64,000 nucleotides of DNA from NCBI GenBank assembly GCA_030448105.1, contig JAUJNP010000001.1:452471-516470 (forward strand), read 5' to 3'. The notes below the pieces were generated by a model that searched no databases, was not told the DNA's origin, and saw only the letters and a list, made by a program, of their open reading frames with translations. Source of the DNA: Acidimicrobiales bacterium (lineage in GTDB: Bacteria > Actinomycetota > Acidimicrobiia > Acidimicrobiales > Iamiaceae). This document shows positions 16,958-25,689 of the stretch, in pieces (the stretch's first letter is position 1; each line of letters begins with the position of its first letter). Position numbers and translations under genes: made by a program.

Positions 16958-18049
16958 TCAGGACGCTCGACGGTGGTGGCGACGGCGGAGCAGCGCGGCG
17001 GTCCCGCCGACCGCGCCCACCAGGGCGGCGGCGCTGCCCGCAAGGGCCAGCTCCTGGCGCCGGCGGGGGCTGAGTGTGGCCCACGGGCCGGCCGGGGTGG
17101 CCTCCACGTAGGCCTCCTCGCTGCGGATGGTGGGGGCCCAACCGGTGGCCCGGAGCCGGTCGTTGGCCACCACCCAGGGATGGGCGGCGTAGGCCTGCAC
17201 GGCCGGCGGCGCGGGGGCGAGGCGCAGCCGCCATCGCAGCGATGCCAGCCGGTCGACCACGGCGCGGGGCGCCCGCAGCCGGGCGGCGCCGCCCGCCAGT
17301 TGCGAGAACTCGGTGGGGGTCAGCCACCCGTCGGGGGCGACGTTGAAGGGGCCGTCGAGGCGGGCGGTGCGGGCGTGGTCGACGGCCGCGGCCAGGTCGT
17401 CGAGGTGGAGGAACTGCAGGGGCGGGTCGTCGTCGAGGCCCCGCACCGACGTGGCCGCCCGCAGAGCTAACCCCAACCAGCCGGGATGGTCGCCGGCCAC
17501 CGGCAGGGCGGGGCGCAGGACGGCGACGGTCGTGCCGGGGTTGCTGTCGCCCCACTCGAGGGCGAGCCGCTCCACCTCGGCCTTCTGGACGGCGAAGGCC
17601 AGCCCCGGATCGGGGCGCAACGCGGCCTCCTCGGTGAGGGGCACGGGGTTGTTCGCCCACGCCCCGTACACGGTGGCCGAGGACAGCACCACGAGGCGGG
17701 CGACCCCGGCCGTGGCGGCCGCGTCGAGCACCCGGCGGGCCATGTCCACGTCGGCTCCGGAGACCACCTCCGGGTGGTCGTCGAGCAGCGGTCCGAAGGC
17801 GGTGGCCAGGTGGACGACGACGCCGGCACCGTCGAGGCGGTCCTTGAGGCGGTCGTCGGTGAGGAGGTCGACCGGAGCGTCGGCCGCCCCGGGCAGCGGG
17901 CGACGGTCGAGGGGCACCACCCGCCCGACGGTGCGGTCCTCGGCCAGCAACGCCAGTACCCGTCGCCCCAGCGCGCCGGCCGCGCCCGTGACGACAACCA
18001 CCTCGCCCGCCACGCCGGCTGCGCTGCCGGGTTCCGTATCCACCCGCAT
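16958..18049 (-). CDS. NAD-dependent epimerase/dehydratase (extended SDR)
   Basis: 363-residue extended short-chain dehydrogenase. Rossmann motif VVVVTGAAGALGRRVL near the N-terminus, VVHLATAFGP after beta-4, Ser in LVVLSSATVYG. The catalytic YxxxK is replaced by FAVQKAEVE (Phe in the Tyr position), so activity is doubtful. A hydrophobic C-terminal segment (LALAGSAAALVGAVGG) followed by Arg/His suggests a tail anchor. ATG at 18049 gives the nucleotide fold at about residue 15. Divergent from the DUF2342 gene with 11 bp between start codons. Confidence 0.75.
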   Translation of the reverse strand: MRVDTEPGSAAGVAGEVVVVTGAAGALGRRVLALLAEDRTVGRVVPLDRRPLPGAADAPVDLLTDDRLKDRLDGAGVVVHLATAFGPLLDDHPEVVSGADVDMARRVLDAAATAGVARLVVLSSATVYGAWANNPVPLTEEAALRPDPGLAFAVQKAEVERLALEWGDSNPGTTVAVLRPALPVAGDHPGWLGLALRAATSVRGLDDDPPLQFLHLDDLAAAVDHARTARLDGPFNVAPDGWLTPTEFSQLAGGAARLRAPRAVVDRLASLRWRLRLAPAPPAVQAYAAHPWVVANDRLRATGWAPTIRSEEAYVEATPAGPWATLSPRRRQELALAGSAAALVGAVGGTAALLRRRHHRRAS

Positions 18050-18060
18050 ACGATGCCCTC

Positions 18061-19305
18061 GTGAGTGACAGTGGACCAAGCGGCGGCGATGATCCCTTCA
18101 AGGGGATGCCGTTCCTGGGCGATCTGGCTCGCCTGATCCAGCAGCAGGGACCCATCTCCTGGGACGCCGCCCGCCAGCTGGCCCACTCCATCGCCACGTC
18201 CGGCACCTCCGAGCCCAACGTCGACCCTCTGGAGCGCATCCGCCTCGAGCAGCTCGCCCGGGTCGCCGACCTACAGGTCGCCAACGCCACCGGCCTCATC
18301 CCCTCGGTCACCGGCCGGGGCGTCTCGGTGGTGCCCGTCACCCGCACCCAGTGGGTGGCCGCCACCCTCGACGCGTACCGCCCGCTGTTCGAGCGGCTGG
18401 CCGGTTCCCTCGGCGGGCCCAGCGCGGCGGCGTCGGGCCATCCCAGCGCCGGGCCCAGCGCTGAGCCCAGCGCCGAGGTCGACCCGTTCGAGGATCCGAT
18501 GGGCGACCCCACCGCAGCCTGGCTGGGCAACGTCATGTCCTTCCTCAGCCCGATGATGATGGGCATGGCCGCCGGCTCGATGGTCGGTCACCTCGGCACC
18601 CGCAGCTTCGGCCAGTACGACCTGCCCATCCCCCGCCCACCGGGCGACGACCTGCTCGTGGTCCTGCCCACGGTGGAGGCCTTCGGCCAGGAGTGGAGCC
18701 TCGACGGCGACGACCTGCGCTTGTGGGTGTGCCTCCACGAGGTCACCCACCACGCCGTGCTGGGGGTGCCCCACGTGCGGGCCCGGCTCGAGTCCCTCAT
18801 CTCCACCTACGTGGCCGGCTTCCGGACCGACCCCCGGGGGCTCGAGCACCGCCTCGGCGACGTCGACCCCTCGGCGGTGTCCGATCTCCAGGGCATGCAG
18901 CAGCTCTTCTCGGACCCCGAGCTGCTGCTCGGCGCCATGCGCTCCCCCGAGCAGGAGGCCATCCTGCCCCGCCTCGACGCGCTGGTGGGTGCGATCGTCG
19001 GCTACGTCGACCACGTGATGGACCGCATCGGCGCCACCCTGGTACCGAGCTACGGGATGGTCACCGAGGCGGTGCGCCGCCGGCGGGTGGAGGCGGGCGA
19101 CGCCGACCGCTTCGTCGAGCAGCTCTTCGGCCTCCAGCTCACCTCGGATCGCTACGACCGGGGGGCCGCCTTCGTCGACGGCGTGGTCGAGCGGGCGGGG
19201 GAGGAGGCCCTCGAGCGGCTGTGGCGAACCGAGAGCGAGCTCCCCACACCGGCCGAGCTCGACGCCCCCGGCCTCTGGCTGGCCCGCATCGACCTCCCCG
19301 CGTAG
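18061..19305 (+). CDS. zinc-dependent metalloprotease, DUF2342 family
   Basis: 414-residue member of the actinobacterial DUF2342 / 'coenzyme F420 biosynthesis-associated' zincin family. HEVTHH around residue 228 supplies the HExxH zinc site, preceded by LRLWVCL. A Gly/Met-rich hydrophobic stretch (SFLSPMMMGMAAGSMVG) lies around residue 165. It is likely soluble or peripheral; the substrate is unknown for the whole family. GTG start; a low-complexity insertion PSAGPSAEPSAE occurs near residue 130. Divergently paired with the SDR. Confidence 0.85.
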   Translation: MSDSGPSGGDDPFKGMPFLGDLARLIQQQGPISWDAARQLAHSIATSGTSEPNVDPLERIRLEQLARVADLQVANATGLIPSVTGRGVSVVPVTRTQWVAATLDAYRPLFERLAGSLGGPSAAASGHPSAGPSAEPSAEVDPFEDPMGDPTAAWLGNVMSFLSPMMMGMAAGSMVGHLGTRSFGQYDLPIPRPPGDDLLVVLPTVEAFGQEWSLDGDDLRLWVCLHEVTHHAVLGVPHVRARLESLISTYVAGFRTDPRGLEHRLGDVDPSAVSDLQGMQQLFSDPELLLGAMRSPEQEAILPRLDALVGAIVGYVDHVMDRIGATLVPSYGMVTEAVRRRRVEAGDADRFVEQLFGLQLTSDRYDRGAAFVDGVVERAGEEALERLWRTESELPTPAELDAPGLWLARIDLPA

Positions 19306-19335
19306 TTCCTGCCCGCTGCTCGGCGGGAGGGCGAT

Positions 19336-19824
19336 TCAGACGGCGAGGACCTCGGCCGCCCGGACCTCGCCGGCGTCGAGGTCGAGCAACCCGATGGTGG
19401 GCGTGCGGGCCATCCGCTTCCAGGTGGCCGACCCCGGGTTGAACAGGAGCTGACCTTCGCTGCTCTCGGTGGCGACGGGCAGGTGGCTGTGACCGAACAC
19501 CACCACCCGGGCCCCGGGGAACCGCCGGGCCAGCCGGCGCTCCCGGCCCTTGGTGGCGCCGCTGTCGTGGACCATGGCCACGGGCACCCCGGCCAGGGCG
19601 AGCTCGAGCTCGGTCGGCAGCGCCCCGACCAGATCGTGGTCGTTGTTGCCGAGCACGGCGTGCACGGGGGCGAACCCGGCCAACTCGTCCAGCAGGTGGG
19701 CGGTGACGACGTCGCCGGCGTGGAGGATGACGTCGGCCCGGGCCAGTTCGTTGTAGACCGCGCCCGGGAGCCGGCGAGACGACCGGGGGCCCATGTGGGT
19801 GTCGGCCAGGACCACGGCCCGCAT
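19336..19824 (-). CDS. YfcE/MJ0936-type metallophosphoesterase
   Basis: 162-residue calcineurin-like phosphoesterase. Metal-binding blocks: ADTHMG (D-x-H), HAGDVV (GD), GNNDHD (GNHD variant), MVHDSG and FGHSHLP (GHxH). It probably hydrolyses small phosphodiesters in the cytoplasm; substrate unknown. The ATG overlaps the MFS gene stop by one base (TGATG), so the two are translationally coupled. Its stop faces the end of the DUF2342 gene with 30 bp between them. Confidence 0.87.
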   Translation of the reverse strand: MRAVVLADTHMGPRSSRRLPGAVYNELARADVILHAGDVVTAHLLDELAGFAPVHAVLGNNDHDLVGALPTELELALAGVPVAMVHDSGATKGRERRLARRFPGARVVVFGHSHLPVATESSEGQLLFNPGSATWKRMARTPTIGLLDLDAGEVRAAEVLAV

Positions 19825-21266
19825 CACGCCACCGGCGCCCGCGGAGGCGGTGGCGGTGGCGGCGGTGGAGGCGGTGGCGGGGGGCCGCGACGGCGGGCCC
19901 GGCGGGGGCGGCCGACCTGATCGCGAACGCGTCCGCTCACCGTCCGGGCCGAGCGGACGAGGCCCTTGCGGGCGGCGGCCTGCACCTCGCTGATGCGGTC
20001 GTCGATCTCCACCGCCCGCTCGGTGACGGCGGTGCGCTGAGCGCCACTGCGATGCCTCCAGGCGAGCGAGCCCAGGCCGTAGGAGAAGGCGGCGAAGGCG
20101 GCCACCACGGTGACCAACAGGAAGCCGACGCGGGCGGGCATGGCGATCAGCCCGACCATGGCCCCCAGCACCCAGGTGACCTGGAACCTCGTCTCGAACT
20201 TGGCGAACGACCGACCGCGGTTGGCGTCGGGGGCGTCGCGCTGGACGATGGAGTCGAAGGCCAGCTTCCCGGTGGTGGCGGCCACCCCGACGACGACGCC
20301 GAGCAGGGCGGCGCCCACCACCCCACCGACCACGCACGCCAGCGTGCCCGCCACCACGGTCAGGACGAGCACCCCGGTGAGCATGCGCTCCTCGGTGGCG
20401 AGCCGGCGCAGGCGGGGGGCCAGGCCGGCGCCGGCCAGGGAGCCGAGCACGCTGAGGCTGGCCACGACCGCGAAGTGCCAGCCGGGGACGGACGGGCGGC
20501 GGAAGTCGAAGGCGAGGAGCAGGGTGAGGAAGCCGACGATGGCCCGGATGAGGCCCATGGCCGACGCCGAGAGCAACAGTCCGACGCTGCGCAGCTCGGC
20601 CCGCTCGCTGGCTCCCGCCGGCTGCTCGGCCACGGGCTCCTTGGGCAGGCGAAGGCCGACCACGGCGGCGGCGAGGAACGTGACCATGGCCAGGCCGAGG
20701 GCCCACCCGGGGCCCCCCAGGCGGAAGAGCAGGGCGGCCGGCGCGGCGCCGACGAAGCCCATCAGCCCCGACAGCAACGACAGCTTGCTGTTGGCCTCCA
20801 CCAGCTCGCGGTCGGTGCGCACCGTGCTCGGCACCACCGCGCTGCGGGCCACCGCGTAGCCCTTCTGGAGCACGAGGACGGCGAACGCCTCGGGGTAGAG
20901 GAACAGGCTGTCGACGTCGTCGATCATGAAGAAGCAGAGCGCCGCCCGCATGGCGGCCGACCCGATGATCATCCACCGCCGCCCGCTACGGGCCCGGTCG
21001 AGCGCCGGCCCGATCAGCGGTGACACGACGGCGAAGGGAGCCATGGTCAACAGGAGGTAGAGGAACACCTTGCCCCGGGCCTCGGAGGTGGCTCCCTCGA
21101 AGAAGATGGTGCCGGCCAGGGCGGTGGCCACCATGGCGTCGGCACCGGTGGACAAGGCATGGGTGCGGGCCAGCCGGGCGAACGGCGAGACGGTGAACGC
21201 GTCCTGCCCGGAGGACCGGAGGGGCGGGCTCAGAGGTCGCCAGCCGCCGGTGTCGCCCACGGCCAA
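19824..21266 (-). CDS. MFS transporter with polyproline C-terminus
   Basis: 480-residue major-facilitator protein with about twelve hydrophobic segments (FLYLLLTMAPFAVVSPLIGP, VGVAATTGKLAFDSIVQ among others) and the cytoplasmic loop sequence LDRARSGRRW after helix 2. It is a secondary transporter; substrate unknown. After the last helix comes a charged amphipathic segment (VEIDDRISEVQAAARKGLV) and a tail of 14 consecutive prolines (nt about 19836-19877) before RAPVA. The tail codes through the ggcggtggc-type repeats on the plus strand. ATG start; 94 bp downstream of regX3, after a strong hairpin. Confidence 0.8.
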   Translation of the reverse strand: MAVGDTGGWRPLSPPLRSSGQDAFTVSPFARLARTHALSTGADAMVATALAGTIFFEGATSEARGKVFLYLLLTMAPFAVVSPLIGPALDRARSGRRWMIIGSAAMRAALCFFMIDDVDSLFLYPEAFAVLVLQKGYAVARSAVVPSTVRTDRELVEANSKLSLLSGLMGFVGAAPAALLFRLGGPGWALGLAMVTFLAAAVVGLRLPKEPVAEQPAGASERAELRSVGLLLSASAMGLIRAIVGFLTLLLAFDFRRPSVPGWHFAVVASLSVLGSLAGAGLAPRLRRLATEERMLTGVLVLTVVAGTLACVVGGVVGAALLGVVVGVAATTGKLAFDSIVQRDAPDANRGRSFAKFETRFQVTWVLGAMVGLIAMPARVGFLLVTVVAAFAAFSYGLGSLAWRHRSGAQRTAVTERAVEIDDRISEVQAAARKGLVRSARTVSGRVRDQVGRPRRARRRGPPPPPPPPPPPPPPRAPVA

Positions 21267-21294
21267 GATCGTCGCGCGCCGGTCGTGCTACTGG

Positions 21295-21315
21295 GCGAGC
21301 GCCTCCGGCGCTCGC
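21295..21315. terminator. 9-bp perfect hairpin behind regX3
   Basis: gcgagcgcc and ggcgctcgc form a perfect 9-bp stem with a 3-base loop (tcc), 46 bp downstream of the regX3 stop and 29 bp before the MFS start on the same strand. No U-run follows, as is usual in very GC-rich genomes. It is a plausible end of the phosphate operon transcript. Confidence 0.5.
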
Positions 21316-21360
21316 GTGGCGGCTGCTCGCATGGCGCTCGCCACGCCGCCTTGCTGCGGA

Positions 21361-22113
21361 TCAGTCGGCGCCGGAGGACATCGCTCGGCGGCGCTCCAGG
21401 TCGTACTTGTAACCGAGGCCCCGGATCGTGACGATCCGTGTCGGCGACGACGGGTCGTCCTCCACCTTGGACCGCAGGCGCTTGATGTGCACGTCGAGGG
21501 TCTTGGTGTCGCCGACGTAGTCGAGGCCCCAGATGCGGTCGATCAGCGTGTCGCGGGTGAGCACCCGGCCGGCGTGCTCCAGGAGGAGGGCGAGCAGCTC
21601 GAACTCCTTGAGCGGCAGGTTGACCTCCCGGCCCCGGATCACCACCTCGTGGCGGTCGGGGTCGAGGCGCACGTCGCCCACCTCGAGGACCATGCCGGTC
21701 TGGGCCGACAGCGGCTCGCTCTCGCTGGGCGCCCGCCGCAACACCGCCCGCATGCGGGCCACCAGCTCCCGCAGGCGGTAGGGCTTGGTGACGTAGTCGT
21801 CGGCCCCCACCTCGAGGCCCACCACGGTGTCGATCTCCGAGCCCTTCGCCGTCACCATGATGATCGGCACCTTGGAGCGGCTGCGGATCTCCCGGCAGAC
21901 GTCGATCCCCGACACCCGCGGCAACATGACGTCGAGCAGGACCAGGTCGGGTGCCACCGCGTCGAACAGGTCGAGGGCGGCGGCCCCGTCCCGTGCGACC
22001 TGCACGCGGAAGCCCTCCCGCTTCAGCCCGACTGTCAGCGCCTCGACGAAGGAGTCCTCGTCCTCGACCACCAGGATGGTGACGGGCTCGCCCATGGCCG
22101 TCCCGGCGCTCAT
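21361..22113 (-). CDS. regX3: OmpR-family response regulator, RegX3/PhoB-like
   Basis: 250 residues: receiver domain with VVEDED acidic pocket, phosphorylatable Asp in LVLLDVMLP (near residue 59), Thr in MVTAKG and Lys in YVTKPY. A winged-helix DNA-binding domain follows (LTRDTLIDRIWG, TLDVHIKRLRSKV, IRGLGYKYD). With the overlapping kinase upstream it forms the SenX3-RegX3/PhoRP-type pair that switches on phosphate acquisition. Being the last gene of the pst operon suggests positive autoregulation through the PHO-box-like site before pstS. ATG overlaps the senX3 stop. Confidence 0.88.
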   Translation of the reverse strand: MSAGTAMGEPVTILVVEDEDSFVEALTVGLKREGFRVQVARDGAAALDLFDAVAPDLVLLDVMLPRVSGIDVCREIRSRSKVPIIMVTAKGSEIDTVVGLEVGADDYVTKPYRLRELVARMRAVLRRAPSESEPLSAQTGMVLEVGDVRLDPDRHEVVIRGREVNLPLKEFELLALLLEHAGRVLTRDTLIDRIWGLDYVGDTKTLDVHIKRLRSKVEDDPSSPTRIVTIRGLGYKYDLERRRAMSSGAD

Positions 22114-23324
22114 CCGGCCTCCGCCTCGTGGCCGGCGCCGGTGTCGTCGGTGCCGTCCCGGTCGGTGGCCACCGCCACCGGTCCCGGCCCCGCCGGCAGG
22201 CGCAAGGTGAACGTCGACCCCTCACCTTCGCGGGACTCCACCGACACCTCGCCCTCGAGGTTGGCGACGACGTGGCGGACGATGGCCAGACCCAGGCCGG
22301 TGCCGCCGGTGTCGCGGCTGCGCGCCCGGTCGACGCGGTAGAACCGTTCGAACACCCGCTCGAGGTCGCGGCTGGGGATACCGAGGCCGTGGTCCTCCAC
22401 CGCCAGCTCGACGGACCGGCCGTCGGTGCGGGCTCGCAGCGTCACCTCCGAACCGGGATCTGAATACTTCACCGCGTTGTCCAGCAGGTTGGCGAGCGCA
22501 GAGACGAGCTGGCGACGGTCGCCGAGCACGTTGAGGCGCCGCGACGGCTCCTCGGTGCGCAGGGCGATGCCGCGCCGTTCAGCCGCCGGGCGGATGCGGT
22601 CCATCGCTTCGGCCATGGCCAGGTGCACCGGCACCGGTTCTCGGACGGGCGTGCCGCCCGCCTCTATGCGGCTGAGGTCGAGGAGGTCGTCGATGGTGCG
22701 GGCCACCCGGAACGCCTCGTTCACCATCCGCTCGGCCAACCGCCGGGTCACAGCGATGTCGTCCTCGGCCACGAGGGTCTCGGCCAGCAGGCCGATGGCT
22801 CCCACCGGCGTCTTCAGCTCGTGGCTGATGTTGGCCACGAAGTCGCGCCGCACCGACTCCAGCCGGCGACGCTCGGAGACGTCGTCGACCACTATGAGGG
22901 CACCGGCCGCGGGGCCGGACAGCGGCACCGCGCTCACCTCCACCACCCGGGGGGGCGGGCCGAAGAGGTCGAGGGTGCGGGTGCTCGGACGGCCGCCGAC
23001 GGCGTCGTCCACCAGCTCGCGGATGGCCACCTCCACCAGCGCGTCACCGTGGCGGGCGGTGAGGAACTCCGCCGCGGTGGCGTTGCGGTACACCACCGCC
23101 CTCCGCTGGTCGGCGATCACCACGCCTTGGGGGATGGCGTCGAGGGCCCGACGCAACTGGCCCTCGGCCACTGACACGCCCACCGCCCGCTCGCGGACCC
23201 GGTCCACCTCACGCTCGATCTCGGCCAGCCGGGCCGCCGCTCGCCGGTCCCGCCGGACCACCGCCCAGGTGGCCAACGCCGCCACCAAGAGCACCCCTGC
23301 CAGGACCCACCCGAGCCCGCCCAC
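22110..23324 (-). CDS. senX3: sensor histidine kinase, SenX3/PhoR-like
   Basis: 404-residue kinase with a single N-terminal transmembrane helix (LGWVLAGVLLVAALATWAVV), a short linker, a PAS domain (LDAIPQGVVIADQRRAVVY), HisKA with VANISHELKTPVGAIG, and HATPase boxes DNAVKYSDPG, DHGLGIP and GTGLGLAIV. The one-helix form without a sensor loop is typical of SenX3, which reads phosphate status through PstSCAB and PhoU rather than directly. The GTG at 23324, 14 bp after the surE stop, places the helix at the N-terminus; an earlier start would overlap surE and add a basic, unrelated segment. Confidence 0.87.
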   Translation of the reverse strand: MGGLGWVLAGVLLVAALATWAVVRRDRRAAARLAEIEREVDRVRERAVGVSVAEGQLRRALDAIPQGVVIADQRRAVVYRNATAAEFLTARHGDALVEVAIRELVDDAVGGRPSTRTLDLFGPPPRVVEVSAVPLSGPAAGALIVVDDVSERRRLESVRRDFVANISHELKTPVGAIGLLAETLVAEDDIAVTRRLAERMVNEAFRVARTIDDLLDLSRIEAGGTPVREPVPVHLAMAEAMDRIRPAAERRGIALRTEEPSRRLNVLGDRRQLVSALANLLDNAVKYSDPGSEVTLRARTDGRSVELAVEDHGLGIPSRDLERVFERFYRVDRARSRDTGGTGLGLAIVRHVVANLEGEVSVESREGEGSTFTLRLPAGPGPVAVATDRDGTDDTGAGHEAEAG

Positions 23325-23338
23325 CGTGCCCCGCCGCC

Positions 23339-24148
23339 TCAGGCCGATTCGGCGCCGTCGACGACCGCGGACCCGGGGGGTGCCGGCCGGGCGGCGCGGC
23401 GCTCGATCTCGGCCGCCACCGGCTGCCACTCGCCGGCTCGGATGCCGACGATGCTGGTCACGGCGGCGTAGCCGGCGGTCACCAGGGCGGTGTCGGTGTC
23501 GGGATCCAGGGCGATCCCGGTGTCCCGCAGCTCCATCTGCAGCGGTCCCTCGCCGGAGGAGACCACCGCCGCCCGCACCGTGCCGAAGGGGGCCAGCTCG
23601 GCCCAGCGGACGCCCCGCAGGTCCTCGGTCGCCACGTCGGGGACGTTGAGGTTGAGCACCGTGCGCACCGGCGCCCGTTCGAGCCAGGCGGTGGCGGCCA
23701 CGGCCAACCGGGCGGCGGTGTCCCAGTGGGGTTCGTCGTTCCAGCCGATGCTCACCGCGAGGGCCGACACGCCGAAGTTGGCGGCGGTGAGGGCGGCGCC
23801 CACCGTGCCCGAGTGCAGGGTGGCCCGGCCGGTGTTGTGGCCGGGGTTGATGCCCGACACCACCAGCTCGGGTGGGTCGCCGAAGCCGCCGAGGCGAGCC
23901 GCCATCACCGCCAGCGCCGGGGGGCCGTCGACGGCGTGGGCGGGGACGCCCTCACAGCCGGGGATGGCGCGAGCCTCGGTGCGGATCTCGCCCCCCGGTT
24001 GCAGGTTGCCTATGGCGGCCCCCGAGCCGCTGCGGTCTTCGAGGGGGGCGGCGACGAGCACGTCGAAGCCCGCTCGGTGGAGGCCGGCGGCCAGGGCGTG
24101 GAGGCCAGGGGCGTCGATGCCGTCGTCGTTGGTGACCAGCACCCGCAT
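23339..24148 (-). CDS. surE: 5'-nucleotidase SurE
   Basis: 269-residue metal-dependent nucleoside-5'-monophosphate phosphatase, also active on short polyphosphate in several bacteria. The N-terminal MRVLVTNDDGIDAPG carries the metal-binding DD pair, VSGINPGHNTG the Asn ligand, and the Ser of DRSGSG the third site. It sits between phoU and senX3 within one base of phoU, so phosphate starvation should induce it together with the transporter; that would fit a phosphate-scavenging role. ATG start. Confidence 0.9.
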   Translation of the reverse strand: MRVLVTNDDGIDAPGLHALAAGLHRAGFDVLVAAPLEDRSGSGAAIGNLQPGGEIRTEARAIPGCEGVPAHAVDGPPALAVMAARLGGFGDPPELVVSGINPGHNTGRATLHSGTVGAALTAANFGVSALAVSIGWNDEPHWDTAARLAVAATAWLERAPVRTVLNLNVPDVATEDLRGVRWAELAPFGTVRAAVVSSGEGPLQMELRDTGIALDPDTDTALVTAGYAAVTSIVGIRAGEWQPVAAEIERRAARPAPPGSAVVDGAESA

Positions 24149-24149
24149 G

Positions 24150-25001
24150 TCAGCCGCCGCCGAGCCCGGTGCTCGGTTCGGCCCCGTCGGCGCCGGGGGC
24201 CGACGGGGTGGTCGGCTCGGGCCCGACCGAGGGGGTGGCGAGGTCGGCCAAGGCGTCGGCCGAGGCGGGCTCGTTCGTGTGGCGGCGCACGGCCTCGCGG
24301 GCGGCGCCGGTCTGCTCCGGCAGCCAACCGGTGACCATGTAGCGGATGCGCTCGCCGATGTTCACCGCGTGGTCGCCGATGCGCTCGTAGTAGCGCCCGA
24401 TGAGGGCGAGCTGCACGCCGGCCCGGATCTCCAGCGTGCCCTCGCCGTGGGTGACGAAGATCTCCTGGATGTAGTCCCGGTGCAGGGCGTCGAGGCGGTC
24501 GTCGAGGTCGTCGAGGGCGGCCGCCATGGCGGCGTCATGCTCCACGTAGGCGTCGACCGCGATGCGGAACAAGCGGGTGGCCTCCTCCCCCATCTGACCG
24601 ATGAGGCCCCGCAGGCGGGGGGTGAACTCGGTGCCGTAGATGCGCCGGGCCCCCTTGGCCACGTTGACCACGAGGTCGCCGGAGCGCTCGATCTCCGAGA
24701 TCATCCGGATGGCGGTGACGATGGCCCGCAGGTCGCTGGCCATGGGCTGCTGGAGGGCCAGGATCTGGTAGCAGCGCTCCTCCAGCTCGAGGGCCAGCGC
24801 GTCGAGGGGGTCGTCGCCCTCGATGAGCATTTGGGCTCCGTGCAGGTCGCCGTCGAGGAGGGCGGCGGTGCCCCGCGGGACCGCTTCGGTGACCATGGCG
24901 GCCATCCGCACGATGTCGTGCTGGAGCTCGTCGAGCTGCTGGTGGAACGACTTGCGGATGTCGATCTGGTTGGTCACGGCGGCGAACCCCTCGCTGTTCA
25001 T
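24150..25001 (-). CDS. phoU: phosphate signalling protein PhoU (copy 1)
   Basis: 283 residues: the usual two three-helix PhoU bundles (SFHQQLDELQHDIVRMAAMV, ALQQPMASDLRAIVTAIRMI with E-x3-D-style metal residues, YYERIGDHAVNIGERIRYMV) followed by an extra 55-residue Ala/Pro/Ser-rich tail. PhoU links PstSCAB transport state to the sensor kinase and restrains it when phosphate is plentiful. ATG at 25001 with coding-like upstream separation of 14 bp from the second phoU. This copy has the standard spacing and is the better match to canonical PhoU. Confidence 0.9.
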   Translation of the reverse strand: MNSEGFAAVTNQIDIRKSFHQQLDELQHDIVRMAAMVTEAVPRGTAALLDGDLHGAQMLIEGDDPLDALALELEERCYQILALQQPMASDLRAIVTAIRMISEIERSGDLVVNVAKGARRIYGTEFTPRLRGLIGQMGEEATRLFRIAVDAYVEHDAAMAAALDDLDDRLDALHRDYIQEIFVTHGEGTLEIRAGVQLALIGRYYERIGDHAVNIGERIRYMVTGWLPEQTGAAREAVRRHTNEPASADALADLATPSVGPEPTTPSAPGADGAEPSTGLGGG

Positions 25002-25015
25002 CAGAGGTGCCCGGC

Positions 25016-25687
25016 TCAGCGGATCTCGCTGGCAAGGTGGTCCGGGTCGCCGGTGAGGAGGTAGCGGAGCCGGGCGCCGATGACAGCGGCATGGTCGGCG
25101 ATCCGGTCGAGCGCCCGGCCCGCCACCAGCGTACGGAGCGCGCACGGCACCGCCGCAGGACCCTCCAGCCGCAGCAGCTCACGCATGAGCCGTTCGTTGA
25201 CCGGCTCCATCACCCGCCCGGAGAGCACCAGAGCCTCGGCCAGGCCGAGGTCCTGGGAAGACCACGCCTCCAACGCCTCGCGGTACTGGCCCACCGCCAG
25301 GTCGGCCATGGAGAGCAGGATCTCGTAGGTGGCGCCCCCGCGGCGGAGCAGGTCCCAGTCCGGGGCCAGCTTCACCACCCGCAGGGCGAGGTCGCCGACC
25401 CGCTCGAGCTCGCCGAGGACCCGTAGGGCCGAGACCACGAAGCGCAGGTCGGAGGCGACCGGCGCCTCCCGGGCGATCAGGTCGTAGCACCGCCCCGTGA
25501 GCGACACGTTCATGGCGTCGATGTCGTCGTCCGCGGCCAGCGCCACCTCGGCCACCCGGTGGTCCCCGGTGATGAGGACCTCGCGCATCCGCTCGAGGTT
25601 CTGGTCGACCCGGACGGCCATGAGCTCCACCTGGAGGCGAAGCTGGTCGAGCTCGGCCGAGAAGGCGTGACGGACCGTCCCGGCCAC
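25016..25687 (-). CDS. phoU: phosphate signalling protein PhoU (copy 2, divergent)
   Basis: 223-residue PhoU-like protein directly after pstB (GTG two bases after its stop). Both helical bundles are present (FSAELDQLRLQVELMAVRVD, VASDLRFVVSALRVLGELER, ALDRIADHAAVIGARLRYLL), but it lacks the C-terminal tail and differs strongly from copy 1. Two tandem phoU genes in one pst operon suggest division of labour, for example one acting on the transporter and one on the kinase; that is inference. The GTG is preferred because an upstream ATG would overlap most of pstB. Confidence 0.85.
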   Translation of the reverse strand: MAGTVRHAFSAELDQLRLQVELMAVRVDQNLERMREVLITGDHRVAEVALAADDDIDAMNVSLTGRCYDLIAREAPVASDLRFVVSALRVLGELERVGDLALRVVKLAPDWDLLRRGGATYEILLSMADLAVGQYREALEAWSSQDLGLAEALVLSGRVMEPVNERLMRELLRLEGPAAVPCALRTLVAGRALDRIADHAAVIGARLRYLLTGDPDHLASEIR

Positions 25688-25689
25688 GG

